The notes: generated by a model not told the origin, from the letters alone. Numbered from the stretch's first letter, positions 7,800-18,150 are shown. The stretch: 64,000 nucleotides of DNA from Methylophilaceae bacterium (GCA_018398995.1 CP073759.1:1752311-1816310); one strand, 5' to 3'. Made by a program: numbers and translations.

Positions 7800-9704
7800 T
7801 TACTGATTGGCACGTTTTTCTAAATAATCCCAGCGCTCCAGCATGGATGCAATATCACTTTCTAATACTTGTATATTGGCTTGTAATTGCTTGACTCGCT
7901 CAGGATCATTTTTGTAAATATCGACATCAGTCAGTGTTAAGTGTATTGCGGATAGTTGATTTTCTAGTTGTTCGATAGCGTTCGGTAAAGTTTCTAACTC
8001 TTTTTTTTCTTTGGTACTCAGCGCTTGTGACTGATGTGTTGGTTTTGCCGAAACAGTTTTGCTTTTAACTGACTTATCGGGTGCAGCAGGTTTGGTTATT
8101 TTTTGTTGATTAAACCGTAGCCAATCATCATAACCGCCGCCAAATTCATCTAAAACGCCATTGCCTTCAAATGCAATCACTTGCGTAACGGTGTTTTCTA
8201 AAAACTCGCGGTCATGGCTGACCAAAAATAAAGTGCCTTGATACGCTTGTAACAAGCTTTCTAATAATTCTAAGGTATCGATATCTAAATCGTTGGTTGG
8301 TTCATCCAATACCAATACATTGGTGGGACGCGCAAATAACCGTGCTAACAGCAGACGATTTCGTTCGCCACCAGACAGCGATTTAACAGGTGAACGTGAA
8401 CGCTGCGGCGGAAATAAAAAGTCTTCTAAATAGCTTATAACATGCTTTCTTTCAGTGCCGATTTCCACAAAATCGGAACCTGGACTAATGGTATCAGCGA
8501 GTGTCGCCTCCTCATCAAGCTGTTCGCGCATTTGATCAAAATAAGCAATATTTAAATTGGTACCGCGCTCTATCGTCCCGCTATCTGGCTCAATCTCACC
8601 CAAAATAAGTTTCAGCAGCGTACTTTTACCGATCCCGTTAGGCCCTAATAAACCAATGCGGTCGCCGCGTAAAATACGCGTGCTAAAATCATTAATGAGT
8701 GTTCTATCACCATACGATTTTTTGACGTTTTCCAACTCGGCAACCAATTTGCCTGAACGTTCACCGGCATCAATATTCAGTTTGACATTGCCTTGACGAT
8801 CGCGGCGCGCGGCGCGCTCTAAGCGTAATCGTTCTAATTGACGCACGCGACCCTCGTTACGGGTGCGGCGCGCTTTAATGCCTTGGCGTATCCAGGCTTC
8901 TTCTTGCGCTAATACTTTGTCAAACTTAGCGGCGTGGGTTGCTTCAATGGCAAGTAACTCTTCTTTTTTAACCAAATAGTTTTGATAGGTGCCAACAAAA
9001 TCGGTGAGTTTGCCACGGTCAAGCTCGGTAATGCGCGTAGCAAGACGATTCAAAAATCGTCTATCATGCGTGATAAATAAAACGGCACCTTTAAAACTTA
9101 ATAGCAACTCTTCTAACCATAAAATGGCTTCCAAATCCAAGTGGTTGGTCGGCTCATCTAGTAGCAATACCTCAGGCTCTGCAACCAGCGCGCGACCCAA
9201 GGCAACGCGCTTGCGCCAGCCGCCAGAAAGGGTAGAAATCAAGACATCGGCATCTAAACTTAATCGCGTTAAAACGGTTTCTATTTTGGATTGCATCTCC
9301 CATGCATTTTGCGTATCGAGATCATGTTGTAATGTTTCCATTTCCTTCATTAGCGCTTCATAATCAGCATCGGGTTCACCCATTTTATGCGTCACATCAT
9401 GATAAGCAACTAAGGTTTTTTGCACGGCACCTAAGCCTTCAGCAACCGCTTCATAAATGGTATGGCTTGGGTTTAATTCAGGTTCTTGTGGGACATAGAC
9501 GGTGCGTGCTGATTGTGCTGTCCACACTTTACCATCGTCCAATTTAATTTCACCAGCCAGCGCTTTTAACATGCTGGATTTGCCAGCGCCATTGCGACCA
9601 ATTAAGCCGACACGCTCTCCTGCATCAAGCTGAAACGCAGCTTTATCTAATAGCGCGTGATGACCAAAAGCAAGTGAGGCATGTTCTAGAGTGATGTAAG
9701 GCAT
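7800..9704 (-). CDS. uup: ABC-F ATPase Uup
   Basis: The 634-residue protein has two ABC domains and no membrane segments: Walker A GRNGAGKSS near residue 37 with signature LSGGWRKR near 160, and Walker A GPNGIGKST near 355 with LSGGERNR near 445. After the second domain comes a linker rich in Lys, Ser and Thr and a C-terminal coiled coil (about 555-634), which distinguishes Uup from other ABC-F proteins. Uup is a ribosome- and branched-DNA-associated ATPase; loss in E. coli raises precise excision of transposons. It appears to be a single gene. Confidence 0.92.
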   Translation of the reverse strand: MPYITLEHASLAFGHHALLDKAAFQLDAGERVGLIGRNGAGKSSMLKALAGEIKLDDGKVWTAQSARTVYVPQEPELNPSHTIYEAVAEGLGAVQKTLVAYHDVTHKMGEPDADYEALMKEMETLQHDLDTQNAWEMQSKIETVLTRLSLDADVLISTLSGGWRKRVALGRALVAEPEVLLLDEPTNHLDLEAILWLEELLLSFKGAVLFITHDRRFLNRLATRITELDRGKLTDFVGTYQNYLVKKEELLAIEATHAAKFDKVLAQEEAWIRQGIKARRTRNEGRVRQLERLRLERAARRDRQGNVKLNIDAGERSGKLVAELENVKKSYGDRTLINDFSTRILRGDRIGLLGPNGIGKSTLLKLILGEIEPDSGTIERGTNLNIAYFDQMREQLDEEATLADTISPGSDFVEIGTERKHVISYLEDFLFPPQRSRSPVKSLSGGERNRLLLARLFARPTNVLVLDEPTNDLDIDTLELLESLLQAYQGTLFLVSHDREFLENTVTQVIAFEGNGVLDEFGGGYDDWLRFNQQKITKPAAPDKSVKSKTVSAKPTHQSQALSTKEKKELETLPNAIEQLENQLSAIHLTLTDVDIYKNDPERVKQLQANIQVLESDIASMLERWDYLEKRANQ

Positions 9705-9743
9705 TGATTTATTTTAACTTTATGTTGTTTTATATTAAGGTTT

Positions 9744-11774
9744 TTAAATTGAGCTGGTTTTATTTTTGGCTAACATGGCGCGAATGTTCGCCATTTTTTC
9801 TTTGCCAAAATTTTTGCTAATCTCAGGGTCATTAAAGGGATTGCCAAAGTGACGTACATCGTCTTTGGGTAATTCTGCAATAAATCGGCTAGGTTCACAC
9901 ATTTCCATTTCGCCGGCACGTTTGCGCTTTTTACACCACGAGATATTCAGTGATTTTTGGGCACGGGTAATGCCGACATACATCAATCTTCGTTCTTCTT
10001 CTATCTTATCATTATCAATCGATTCTCGGTGCGGCATAATGCCTTCTTCAACACCGATTAAAAACACATGGCCAAACTCTAAGCCCTTTGCCGCATGTAA
10101 AGTACTGAGCTTGACTGCGTCGGGTTCGCCTTCTTCCCGGCCTTCTAAAATGCTAATTAGCGCGACCATTTGCGTCAGTTCTAACAAGGTTTTATCGTTA
10201 GATTCGTTGCCAAATTCTGTGCTGCCTTTGCTCTTATTGGTCAGCCAAGCCACAAATTCCAACACATTATTCCATCTATTTTCGGCGGCCCGCTGCTCTT
10301 CGTGATCGTATAAATACGCCTCATATTGAATGGCTTTGAGTAAGTCGCTTAAAATTTCTTCGGCAGGATCTTTTAATGCACGTGTTTGTAATTGATTGAT
10401 ATATTGCGTAAAAATAAGCAAATCATCTAACTGTTTTTGCCCAATGGTGCTTTGAAATCCACCTTCAAACGCAGCCGCAAATAAAGATAAATGATGTTCA
10501 CTTGCATATTCTCCTAATCGTTCTAATGTTGTGCTACCAATTCCTTTTTTTGGCGTGGTTGCTGCACGGATAAATGCAGGATCATCATCTTCATTCGCAA
10601 TTAAACGTAAATAGCTGACAATATCCTTAATCTCTGCTTTATCAAAAAACGACTGACCGCCAGAAATAGTGTAAGGGATTTTATTATTGCGTAATTGCTG
10701 TTCCAAAATACGCGATTGATGATTGCCTCGATACAAAATGGCATAGTCTTTATAGTGTGTTCTATTTTCGAACTTGTGCGCCATCAACTTGGTAACCACG
10801 TTTTCAGCCTCATGATTTTCATCACGCGCCGCACTCACTTGCAGCAAATCACCTGTACCTAAATCGCTCCATAATTTCTTTTCAAATAGCTTGGGATTAT
10901 TAGCAATCACTTGATTGGCGGCCCTTAAAATACGTACGGTAGAGCGATAATTTTGCTCTAGTTTAATGACTTTTAGATTACTAAAATCTTTGGTTAATTG
11001 ATTGAGGTTTTCAACATCTGCACCGCGCCAACCATAAATGGCCTGGTCATCATCGCCCACAGCGGTAAACTGTTTCGAGAAACCAGTGAGTAATTTAACC
11101 AGTTTATATTGGCAGGCATTGGTATCTTGATATTCGTCAATTAACAAATATTTCAGCTTCATTTGCCATTGCTGCAAGGTCTCGGCATTATGTTCAAATA
11201 GCTCAACAGGCAATTTAATTAAGTCATCAAAATCAACCGCTTGATAGGCTTTTAACGATTGTTGATACAGTTGATATACTTTTGCAGCGGCGTGCGTTAG
11301 GTCTTCATCCGCTGTTGCTTTGGCTTGGTCTGGGCTAATCAATGCATTTTTCCAGCCAGAAATTTGCCATTGGGTTTTGCGTAGTAATTGCTTATCGGTC
11401 GTAGCAAGAATATCGGACAGAATTTTAAAACTATCCGATGCGTCTAAAATTGAGAATTGCGGCTTATAGCCGAGCAAACTGGCCTCTTTGCGCAGAATTT
11501 GTAAACCCAGTGAATGAAATGTGGCGATAGTTAAGCCTTTGGTTTTTTTGCCCACCATCAACTTTGCTACGCGTTCTTGCATTTCAAGTGCGGCTTTATT
11601 GGTAAACGTAATCGCTGCAATTTCTTTTGGCGCATAGCCAACTTCATCAATTAAATGGGCAATTTTTTGCGTAATGACACGCGTTTTACCACTCCCCGCA
11701 CCTGCTAATACGAGCAAAGGGCCATCGACATATTTCACCGCTTCACGCTGTGGCGCATTGAGAGTGTTTAACAT
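9744..11774 (-). CDS. rep: ATP-dependent DNA helicase Rep
   Basis: The 676-residue protein is a superfamily 1A helicase: Walker A GAGSGKTRVI at about residues 26-35, motif Ia TFTNKAA, motif II DEYQDT, motif III with GDDDQAIYGWRG, and motif VI VGITRAQ. Length and the start LNAPQREAVKYVDGPLLVLA fit Rep rather than UvrD. Rep clears proteins ahead of the replication fork. It lies 3 nt after the ylqF-like gene and is likely cotranscribed with it. Confidence 0.92.
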   Translation of the reverse strand: MLNTLNAPQREAVKYVDGPLLVLAGAGSGKTRVITQKIAHLIDEVGYAPKEIAAITFTNKAALEMQERVAKLMVGKKTKGLTIATFHSLGLQILRKEASLLGYKPQFSILDASDSFKILSDILATTDKQLLRKTQWQISGWKNALISPDQAKATADEDLTHAAAKVYQLYQQSLKAYQAVDFDDLIKLPVELFEHNAETLQQWQMKLKYLLIDEYQDTNACQYKLVKLLTGFSKQFTAVGDDDQAIYGWRGADVENLNQLTKDFSNLKVIKLEQNYRSTVRILRAANQVIANNPKLFEKKLWSDLGTGDLLQVSAARDENHEAENVVTKLMAHKFENRTHYKDYAILYRGNHQSRILEQQLRNNKIPYTISGGQSFFDKAEIKDIVSYLRLIANEDDDPAFIRAATTPKKGIGSTTLERLGEYASEHHLSLFAAAFEGGFQSTIGQKQLDDLLIFTQYINQLQTRALKDPAEEILSDLLKAIQYEAYLYDHEEQRAAENRWNNVLEFVAWLTNKSKGSTEFGNESNDKTLLELTQMVALISILEGREEGEPDAVKLSTLHAAKGLEFGHVFLIGVEEGIMPHRESIDNDKIEEERRLMYVGITRAQKSLNISWCKKRKRAGEMEMCEPSRFIAELPKDDVRHFGNPFNDPEISKNFGKEKMANIRAMLAKNKTSSI

Positions 11775-11777
11775 GAA

Positions 11778-12713
11778 TTATATTTCTGAATCGCTGCTTG
11801 GTTCTGACAGTGCTTCTGATACGCTTTCTGTTTGGGGAGCTGCGTTTTCCATCAAAGCTTGCCTGCTGGAGGGCGTTTCTAAACTGATACGGCCAATGCT
11901 ACCGTGGCGATAATCGGTTAAAAAAACCATGGCTGTTCTTTCTAAATCCCACACACCATCGCGGCGTTTATAAGCGCGGCGCTTGGCAATTGCTTCGAGT
12001 AAATCAACGCCGTCCATTGCTTGCACATTCAGTTTCATTGCGTCTAGCTTATAACGTGCGTTTAATAAGTCAGGATAGCTGGCGAGTAAGTTATTGCCTA
12101 AAAATACAGCCACATCTTCATCAATGACTGCATTGCGTCCAATGGCATGGCTTGCGGCTAGCATAAAACCATCACTATCGTGTGCTATCTTTGGCCACAT
12201 CATGCCTGGTGTGTCGGTAATATTCATGGTGGCATCTAAGTCAAATCGCTGTTGACTCTTGGTCACGGCAGGTTCATCGCCTACTTTTGCTACTCTGCGA
12301 TTAAGCAGCGCATTCATTAAGGTGGATTTTCCAACGTTAGGAATGCCCATAATCATCATACGCAGCGGTTTAATATGCGTGCCGCGATGTGGCGCTAATG
12401 CTTTACAAAGACCCGGAATCTTCTTTGCATCGCCTGGCTTTTTGCACGAAAGGGCAACCGCTTTGGTGTTGGGTTGCGCATTAAAATGATTGAGCCAAGC
12501 TTGTGTTGCTTGTGGGTCGGCTAAGTCGGCTTTGTTGAGTATCTTTAAATTCGGACGTTGACGAAACAAGCGCATCTCATCAATCATTGGATTATGGCTA
12601 GCAGCCGGCAAACGCGCATCAAGCACTTCAATGACTACATCGATAAACTCCATGGTTTCTGCCGCTTTTTTGCGCGCAGAGGTCATGTGACCCGGATACC
12701 ACTGAATTGCCAT
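11778..12713 (-). CDS. ylqF: Circularly permuted ribosome-biogenesis GTPase, YlqF/RbgA-like
   Basis: The GTPase motifs come in permuted order: NKADL (G4) at about residue 60, then GIPNVGKST (G1) near 120 and DTPGMM (G3) near 165. The N terminus AIQWYPGHMTSA is characteristic of the YlqF/RbgA family, which assists late assembly of the large ribosomal subunit. I use the ATG at 12713, preceded by a GGAG site, instead of the frame extension to 12734. The last ~25 residues are Ser/Glu-rich and probably disordered. Confidence 0.9.
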   Translation of the reverse strand: MAIQWYPGHMTSARKKAAETMEFIDVVIEVLDARLPAASHNPMIDEMRLFRQRPNLKILNKADLADPQATQAWLNHFNAQPNTKAVALSCKKPGDAKKIPGLCKALAPHRGTHIKPLRMMIMGIPNVGKSTLMNALLNRRVAKVGDEPAVTKSQQRFDLDATMNITDTPGMMWPKIAHDSDGFMLAASHAIGRNAVIDEDVAVFLGNNLLASYPDLLNARYKLDAMKLNVQAMDGVDLLEAIAKRRAYKRRDGVWDLERTAMVFLTDYRHGSIGRISLETPSSRQALMENAAPQTESVSEALSEPSSDSEI

Positions 12714-12842
12714 GCTTACTCCGTTGTAATACACATAAATATTGTTTGCATTGGGTCAGCTGCTTTTATTGTGAGCTGCGACTAACCTTGATGCATACAA
12801 TCAGATTGCGTATTTTATCATTAGCTTGGCTTGCTTACCGAT

Positions 12843-15104
12843 TTATTGCGGCTTGCTAGGCTTGTTTTGCGCCCGTGAACTGACAAGAGATAGTTGTTTG
12901 CCAGAGGTTAATAATGTGGTTGCCGCCTTTGCTGGCAATGGCTTGCTGAAGAAGTAACCTTGTATTTGGTCACACTGTTGTTTTTTAAGATAACGCACTT
13001 GCGCTGCCGTTTCTACGCCTTCAGCGACTACTTTGAGGTTTAGGTTTTGCGCAAATTGAATAATAGTATCCACAATCGGTGCTTTTTGTTTGGTGGAGGT
13101 TACCGCATCAATGAAGGCTTTATCAATTTTTAAAATATCAATAGGCAGCTTGTTTAAATATGAAAGATTAGAGTAGCCAGTGCCAAAATCATCAATAGAG
13201 AGTGTGATGCCGAGTGATTTTATTGTGTTTAATGTATTGATTGTTGCGTCTAAACCATCCATTAAAATATTTTCTGTTAGCTCTAGCTCTAAATATTTAG
13301 CCGCTAATCCTGTTTCGGAAAGGATATTTGTTGTTTTCTCAACAAAGGTTTCTTCTTGAAATTGTCGAGCAGAAACATTGACCGACATCAGTAAGGGTTT
13401 AATGCCAATTTGTTGCCATGACATCATTTGTTTACAAGCGGTTTGCAACACCCATTCACCAATGGGAATAATTAAGCCAGCTTCTTCAGCAACAGGGATA
13501 AATTTGTCTGGCGTCACGTTGCCTAACGCTGTGTTTTGCCAACGGAGCAAGGCTTCTAAACCAACAATCTGATGTGTATGCAGGTCAACTTTAGGTTGAT
13601 AATGCAATGTAAATTCATCATGTTCTATGGCTTTGCGCAACAAAGAAATCATTTGCATCCGCTCCGCCGCTTTATCGTTCAAATCTTGCGTGAAGAATTG
13701 ATAGTTGTTTCTGCCTAGCTCTTTAGCACGATACATAGCGATGTCGGCATTTTTGATGAGTGTTTCTGCATTGTTGCCATCACTCGGATATACAGCAATC
13801 CCAATACTGCAACTGCTAATCAGTTCATGGTGATGAATATAGGCGGGCTCAGCTACTGTCTGCATAATCAGATTGAGCACACTTAATTGAATGTTTTCAC
13901 CTGCATCTCCTGATAGCACAATGACAAACTCATCACCACCAAAACGGGCCACGGTATCACTATCTCTGGTTTCTTCCATTAAACGACGACCAATTTCTTT
14001 GAGTAACTCATCGCCCACGCTATGGCCCATACTATCGTTAACCACTTTAAAGCGATCTAGGTCAATGAATACAACCCACATGGCTTTGCCTGTGTAAGCG
14101 CTATGCTCCATTGCCAGTTTTAATCGATCTTGCAATAAAATGCGATTAGGTAACCCTGTCAGTCCATCATACTGCGCTTCTAATAATAGTTTTTGCTCAC
14201 GCTCGTGCGTTGCAATCGCAATGCCAACACGGCTAGCTAAATCGCGAAACTCAGACCAATTCGGATCATCTTCTGTTAACCAAGTTTGACTACCAATAGC
14301 CACAAATGCACATATGCTACCTTGCCAAAAAACAGGATAAACCCACAGATGATCGGCTCCCATTTCAGCCAATAGTCTTGAGTGGGCAAGCGAACTCGTG
14401 TGGCTACTTCTTGTGATTTGACCTTGCTGATGAAGGCTAATATCGTTTACCTCACCTGGTGTGAGAGACAAGCGTAAGGTATTGAATATACGATTCTTTG
14501 CCACAGTGCAGTTACATTGCAGCTGATTGACTGATTGATTCTCTACATTTGCAATGAGGATGATAGCGTCAGGTTTTAATGTTTGCATCCTATTGATAAC
14601 GAGTTCAGTAATCTGCTCAATATCAATTTTAGAGATAATTTCTCTATCAATTTTAGAAAATGACTGCAGTGTATTCAATTGCTTTTTGATATGTGTAGAC
14701 ATGGTATTAAAAGCAGCAGCAAGCGCAGAAAATTCTGAATCTCCATCCACTTTTACGGTGACAAAATCCCCTTCAGCAATTTGTTTAGTCCCCTTGATTA
14801 ATTGTTCAAGTGGCACCATGGTTTTTCTAATTTGAATCAAACTCAATAGGCCAATCACCAACAAACTGAGTACTGCAATGCTAATATAAGCCTTGCTACC
14901 GACTAAATCTTTGAGATCGGTTGGTGTGATTGGATCTAGCCTCGTTGTTTCAAACAGCCAAGGGTTGTTGTGAAACTCTCCTGCTAGAAAAAGTGTCCAG
15001 ACCCCCTGATTAATTGGGCTTGGTTGGGTTTGCTGCGGATGATCGCTAGAGCAAAATAATTTGGTTTTTACTGTGTTGTTAAACTGATAAGCACAGATGC
15101 GCAA
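12843..15104 (-). CDS. GGDEF-EAL protein, C-terminal part after an in-frame stop
   Basis: From a TTG at 15104 this 753-residue frame encodes one membrane helix (about 72-93), HAMP (95-145), a GAF-like region (160-300), GGDEF (about 315-470) with an intact RFGGDEF, and EAL (about 490-735) with intact EALLRW and DDFGTGYSNL. The enzyme should make and/or degrade cyclic di-GMP. It is in the same frame as the gene fragment upstream and is separated from it only by TGA at 15132-15134 and nine codons, so the two are one sensor protein broken by a nonsense change. The TTG start has no clear ribosome binding site, so independent expression is uncertain. Confidence 0.85.
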   Translation of the reverse strand: MRICAYQFNNTVKTKLFCSSDHPQQTQPSPINQGVWTLFLAGEFHNNPWLFETTRLDPITPTDLKDLVGSKAYISIAVLSLLVIGLLSLIQIRKTMVPLEQLIKGTKQIAEGDFVTVKVDGDSEFSALAAAFNTMSTHIKKQLNTLQSFSKIDREIISKIDIEQITELVINRMQTLKPDAIILIANVENQSVNQLQCNCTVAKNRIFNTLRLSLTPGEVNDISLHQQGQITRSSHTSSLAHSRLLAEMGADHLWVYPVFWQGSICAFVAIGSQTWLTEDDPNWSEFRDLASRVGIAIATHEREQKLLLEAQYDGLTGLPNRILLQDRLKLAMEHSAYTGKAMWVVFIDLDRFKVVNDSMGHSVGDELLKEIGRRLMEETRDSDTVARFGGDEFVIVLSGDAGENIQLSVLNLIMQTVAEPAYIHHHELISSCSIGIAVYPSDGNNAETLIKNADIAMYRAKELGRNNYQFFTQDLNDKAAERMQMISLLRKAIEHDEFTLHYQPKVDLHTHQIVGLEALLRWQNTALGNVTPDKFIPVAEEAGLIIPIGEWVLQTACKQMMSWQQIGIKPLLMSVNVSARQFQEETFVEKTTNILSETGLAAKYLELELTENILMDGLDATINTLNTIKSLGITLSIDDFGTGYSNLSYLNKLPIDILKIDKAFIDAVTSTKQKAPIVDTIIQFAQNLNLKVVAEGVETAAQVRYLKKQQCDQIQGYFFSKPLPAKAATTLLTSGKQLSLVSSRAQNKPSKPQ

Positions 15105-15131
15105 GTTTGAAGGATAGTCTGTACTCTCTCC

Positions 15132-15665
15132 TCACATGTAGCGCGGGTTTATCGTGGCAATATAGACAGTAGCAATGTTGCGATCAACTTGTCGTAATAC
15201 AAGATTAACAGAATAGTTAGCCGTTGATGGCTTGTTTGGCCATGTTGTTAAATGAATAACATTTGGTTTGATCGTATTTAATCGTTGTAAAAATGATGCG
15301 GGAATATCAATCTGCTGACTACTCAGTATGCTGCCATCTGGCAAAATCTCTGTGATTGCGTCAAACATAGCAACATTCTTTTGCCCAAAGTTGAGCGACA
15401 AAGTATTTGCCTCGTACAACTTGTTGCCTGCGTTGATTTCATCTTCGAATCGATTGCGGGCAAAGATTAAATTAGAAAAAGCGGATAAAGCGTAAGTACG
15501 ACTTTTTTCTGACAACGCTTGGTGTTCATAGTTGATAATCAGTTGGTTGAGTTTTTGATTGGATAGCAATGTCATCAGCATTGCTGGAATCACTGCGGCA
15601 ATGAACAGTAGCAATGCAATACGTTGACTTACTTTGCTTTTTAAAAATGTGCCTGATATGCGCAT
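15132..15665 (-). pseudogene. N-terminal sensor part of the broken GGDEF-EAL protein
   Basis: The fragment has a first membrane helix (about 15-35) and most of a periplasmic sensor domain, and ends at PRYM followed by TGA. Reading through that TGA continues in frame as GESTDYPSNL into the C-terminal gene, with the second membrane helix and HAMP following at the expected distance. TGG (Trp) to TGA is the simplest origin. Other explanations are a sequencing error or suppression of the stop. The fragment starts directly after the pseudopilin stop with no gap, so it is translationally coupled to it. Confidence 0.8.
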
Positions 15666-16148
15666 TTAATAGTTTTTAGCTAAATCAATAAATTTACCAT
15701 CATTAGCGCGAATGACATCATCCAAACTCGTTTTATTTGTAATTTGTGTTTGCGACTCACCATCTTTACCCATGCTATATAAATCAAAGTCAGAATTTAA
15801 AGGGTTTAGCTTTCTATCTTTGCGATTGCCGCCTTTGCCTTTTTTGTTGAATAAGTTGAGGTATTGATACGGGTTATCCCACGGGTCTAACATATCAGCC
15901 GCACCCACATCGGCCAGACTATCTGGGTATTTTCTTGCATCATTCCAATATGCTTCTATCTTAGTTGAGATGGCGATGATGTCGGTAACAGCGCCTGCTA
16001 CGCGTGCTTTTTCGGTGTATTCTTCATATGCAGGAGTGGCAATTGCAGTCAATACACCAATAATGGCAACCACAATCATCATCTCAACCAAAGTTAAACC
16101 ACTTTGTGTTGTGTGTAGATTAGCAAATGTAATGTTTGATTGCACCAT
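15666..16148 (-). CDS. Type II secretion/type IV pilin-like protein (GspG-like)
   Basis: The 160-residue protein has a prepilin leader ending QSG, followed by LTLVEMMIVVAIIGVLTAIA: cleavage after Gly would leave Glu at position 5 of the mature protein, as in type IV pilins. The C-terminal half has the GspG-type pattern DPWDNPYQY and FDLYSMGKDG. It is alone here, with no secretin, ATPase or other pseudopilin gene, and abuts the broken GGDEF-EAL gene. It may serve a pilus or secretion machine encoded elsewhere. Confidence 0.82.
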   Translation of the reverse strand: MVQSNITFANLHTTQSGLTLVEMMIVVAIIGVLTAIATPAYEEYTEKARVAGAVTDIIAISTKIEAYWNDARKYPDSLADVGAADMLDPWDNPYQYLNLFNKKGKGGNRKDRKLNPLNSDFDLYSMGKDGESQTQITNKTSLDDVIRANDGKFIDLAKNY

Positions 16149-16354
16149 TCAATTGTATCTTGGCTTTTGATATTGATAGCAATCATATAACAGTCAACAT
16201 TTTAGCCATCGCACAAACAAGCAGGATAATTCAGCGTTAATTATGCTTTTGTAGGGCAATTGGTCCTGCCTTTATCATATGATATGCGCCTTGTATTGCA
16301 GTGAGAGGTAATTAATTGTTATGTTTGACTAGCTGACATATTAAAATAGCGGTT

Positions 16355-17185
16355 ATGTCTTTGCCGCCAGAAATACAACCCAATCAATCCGTGCCTTTGC
16401 TGAAGGCGCTCCATATTCTCACGCGTGATGGCAAACTCAATCAAGATAGTCGCCGTAAGTTAAAGCAGGTTTATCACTTGGTTAACTTTATTGCGCCTTT
16501 GCTGAAGGACGTCCTCACTAAACAAGAAAATCCGACATTGGTGGATCATGGCGCAGGTAAATCCTATCTAGGCTTTATTTTGTATGATTTGCTACTTAAG
16601 CAATTATCACAAGGCCAAGTGATTGGTATAGAAACACGCGCGGAATTAGTGCAAAAATCAACAGAGTTGGCGCACAGTTGCGGTTTTGATCGAATGCAAT
16701 TTGAGCATTTAAGTGTGGCTGAATCAGTGGGTTGCGCCAATATTCCAGATAAAGTCGATATTGTCACCGCCTTACATGCTTGTAATACCGCGACTGATGA
16801 TGCGATTCAATTTGGGTTGAAAAAGCAGGCGCAATATATGGTGTTGGTACCTTGTTGCCAAGCGGAGGTGGCAGAGGAGATGCGTAAAAACAAAGCGCAA
16901 AGTTTGAGTCAAACAGCGCTGGCTGAAATCTGGCGTCACCCGATTCACACCCGTGAATTTGGTAGCCACATCACCAATGTATTGCGTTGTTTGCAATTAG
17001 AATCAGCAGGTTATAACGTGACTGTGACGGAGTTGGTTGGCTGGGAACACTCAATGAAAAATGAGCTGATTATTGCTAAATATACAGGGCAGAAACGTAA
17101 AAATGCCCGTGAACGACTCAATCAGATTTTGCAAGAGTTGAATTTGACAGAGCTGCAACAACGTTTTCATGCTGAGGTTTTTTAG
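16355..17185 (+). CDS. SAM-dependent methyltransferase (Methyltransf_32-like)
   Basis: The 276-residue protein has a Rossmann-type SAM site (LVDHGAGKSYLG near residue 66, VIGIETR near 92) and the motifs ALHACNTATDDAI and VPCCQAE, which resemble the Methyltransf_32 family found in GSTCD-like proteins. The substrate is unknown. It is probably monocistronic. The 206 bp upstream (16149-16354) contain no gene I can recognise. Confidence 0.75.
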   Translation: MSLPPEIQPNQSVPLLKALHILTRDGKLNQDSRRKLKQVYHLVNFIAPLLKDVLTKQENPTLVDHGAGKSYLGFILYDLLLKQLSQGQVIGIETRAELVQKSTELAHSCGFDRMQFEHLSVAESVGCANIPDKVDIVTALHACNTATDDAIQFGLKKQAQYMVLVPCCQAEVAEEMRKNKAQSLSQTALAEIWRHPIHTREFGSHITNVLRCLQLESAGYNVTVTELVGWEHSMKNELIIAKYTGQKRKNARERLNQILQELNLTELQQRFHAEVF

Positions 17186-17283
17186 CAATAACCCGCTAGT
17201 GATGGCGATTAGTAGGTGCGTCGCTTTAAAGTAGGTGAATGGCGTAAAATAAGTACTCATCTCAATCAATAAAAAGAATAAAA

Positions 17284-18150
17284 ATGAAAAACCTATTGCA
17301 TAACTGCATCAAGAAGCTGGTTCCTGCTTTTGTCATAATACTGACCTTTGTTATTCCACAATATGGCTATGCTACCGATAGTAATCCCGCTGTATTGTTG
17401 GCAGACATCTATAACGACGATATTGATGTGACGCAGTATCTCATTAGTGAAAAATTTGATGGCGTTCGCGCAATTTGGGATGGCAAACAGCTGATGACTA
17501 GGCAAGGTAATCTGATTGCTACGCCTGTTTGGTTTACCGCTCACTTTCCCAAGGCGCGCTTAGATGGCGAATTATGGATTAAACGTGGCGCGTTTGATAT
17601 CGTATCTGGCATCGTTAGAAAGCAAACACCAATTGATAACGATTGGCATCAAGTCTCCTATTTAATTTTTGAGCTACCCAATGGTAATGGTGATTTTTCC
17701 ACACGTTATCAAACGCTTAGCCGAATGATACAACATGCGAATGTTAAGCACTTAAAGCCAGTTAAACAATTTAAAGTGCGCGATAAAAAACACTTAAAAC
17801 AAACATTGGCAGCCATCGTAAAAGCGGGCGGCGAGGGCTTAATGCTCCATCGCGCCAATGCGCTATATGCAACGGGGCGCAGCGATGTGTTGTTAAAGCT
17901 AAAACCGTCACTCGATGCGGAGGCGGTGGTCATAGCACACTTGCCAGGCAAAGGTAAATATGCCGGCAAAATGGGCGCTTTGTTAGTTGAATTGCCAGAC
18001 GGTACTCAGTTTAAATTAGGCACAGGCTTTACCGATGCACAACGTGAATATCCACCCGCAATTGGTAGCACGGTCACTTTTATGTATCAGCATAAAACAA
18101 AAGCAGGTAAACCAAGGTTTGCCCGTTTTTTGCGAGTCAGAAAAGAATAG
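17284..18150 (+). CDS. ligE: Periplasmic ATP-dependent DNA ligase LigE
   Basis: The 288-residue protein has a signal peptide (hydrophobic core about 12-28, cleavage near GYA-T) followed by a minimal ATP-dependent DNA ligase: motif I EKFDGVRAIWD with the adenylated Lys near residue 58, motif III LDGELW, motif IV GEGLMLHR, motif V LLKLKP, and a C-terminal OB-fold region. This matches LigE of Gram-negative bacteria, proposed to seal nicks in extracellular or incoming DNA during competence or biofilm formation. It lies 44 nt before hrpA. Confidence 0.88.
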   Translation: MKNLLHNCIKKLVPAFVIILTFVIPQYGYATDSNPAVLLADIYNDDIDVTQYLISEKFDGVRAIWDGKQLMTRQGNLIATPVWFTAHFPKARLDGELWIKRGAFDIVSGIVRKQTPIDNDWHQVSYLIFELPNGNGDFSTRYQTLSRMIQHANVKHLKPVKQFKVRDKKHLKQTLAAIVKAGGEGLMLHRANALYATGRSDVLLKLKPSLDAEAVVIAHLPGKGKYAGKMGALLVELPDGTQFKLGTGFTDAQREYPPAIGSTVTFMYQHKTKAGKPRFARFLRVRKE

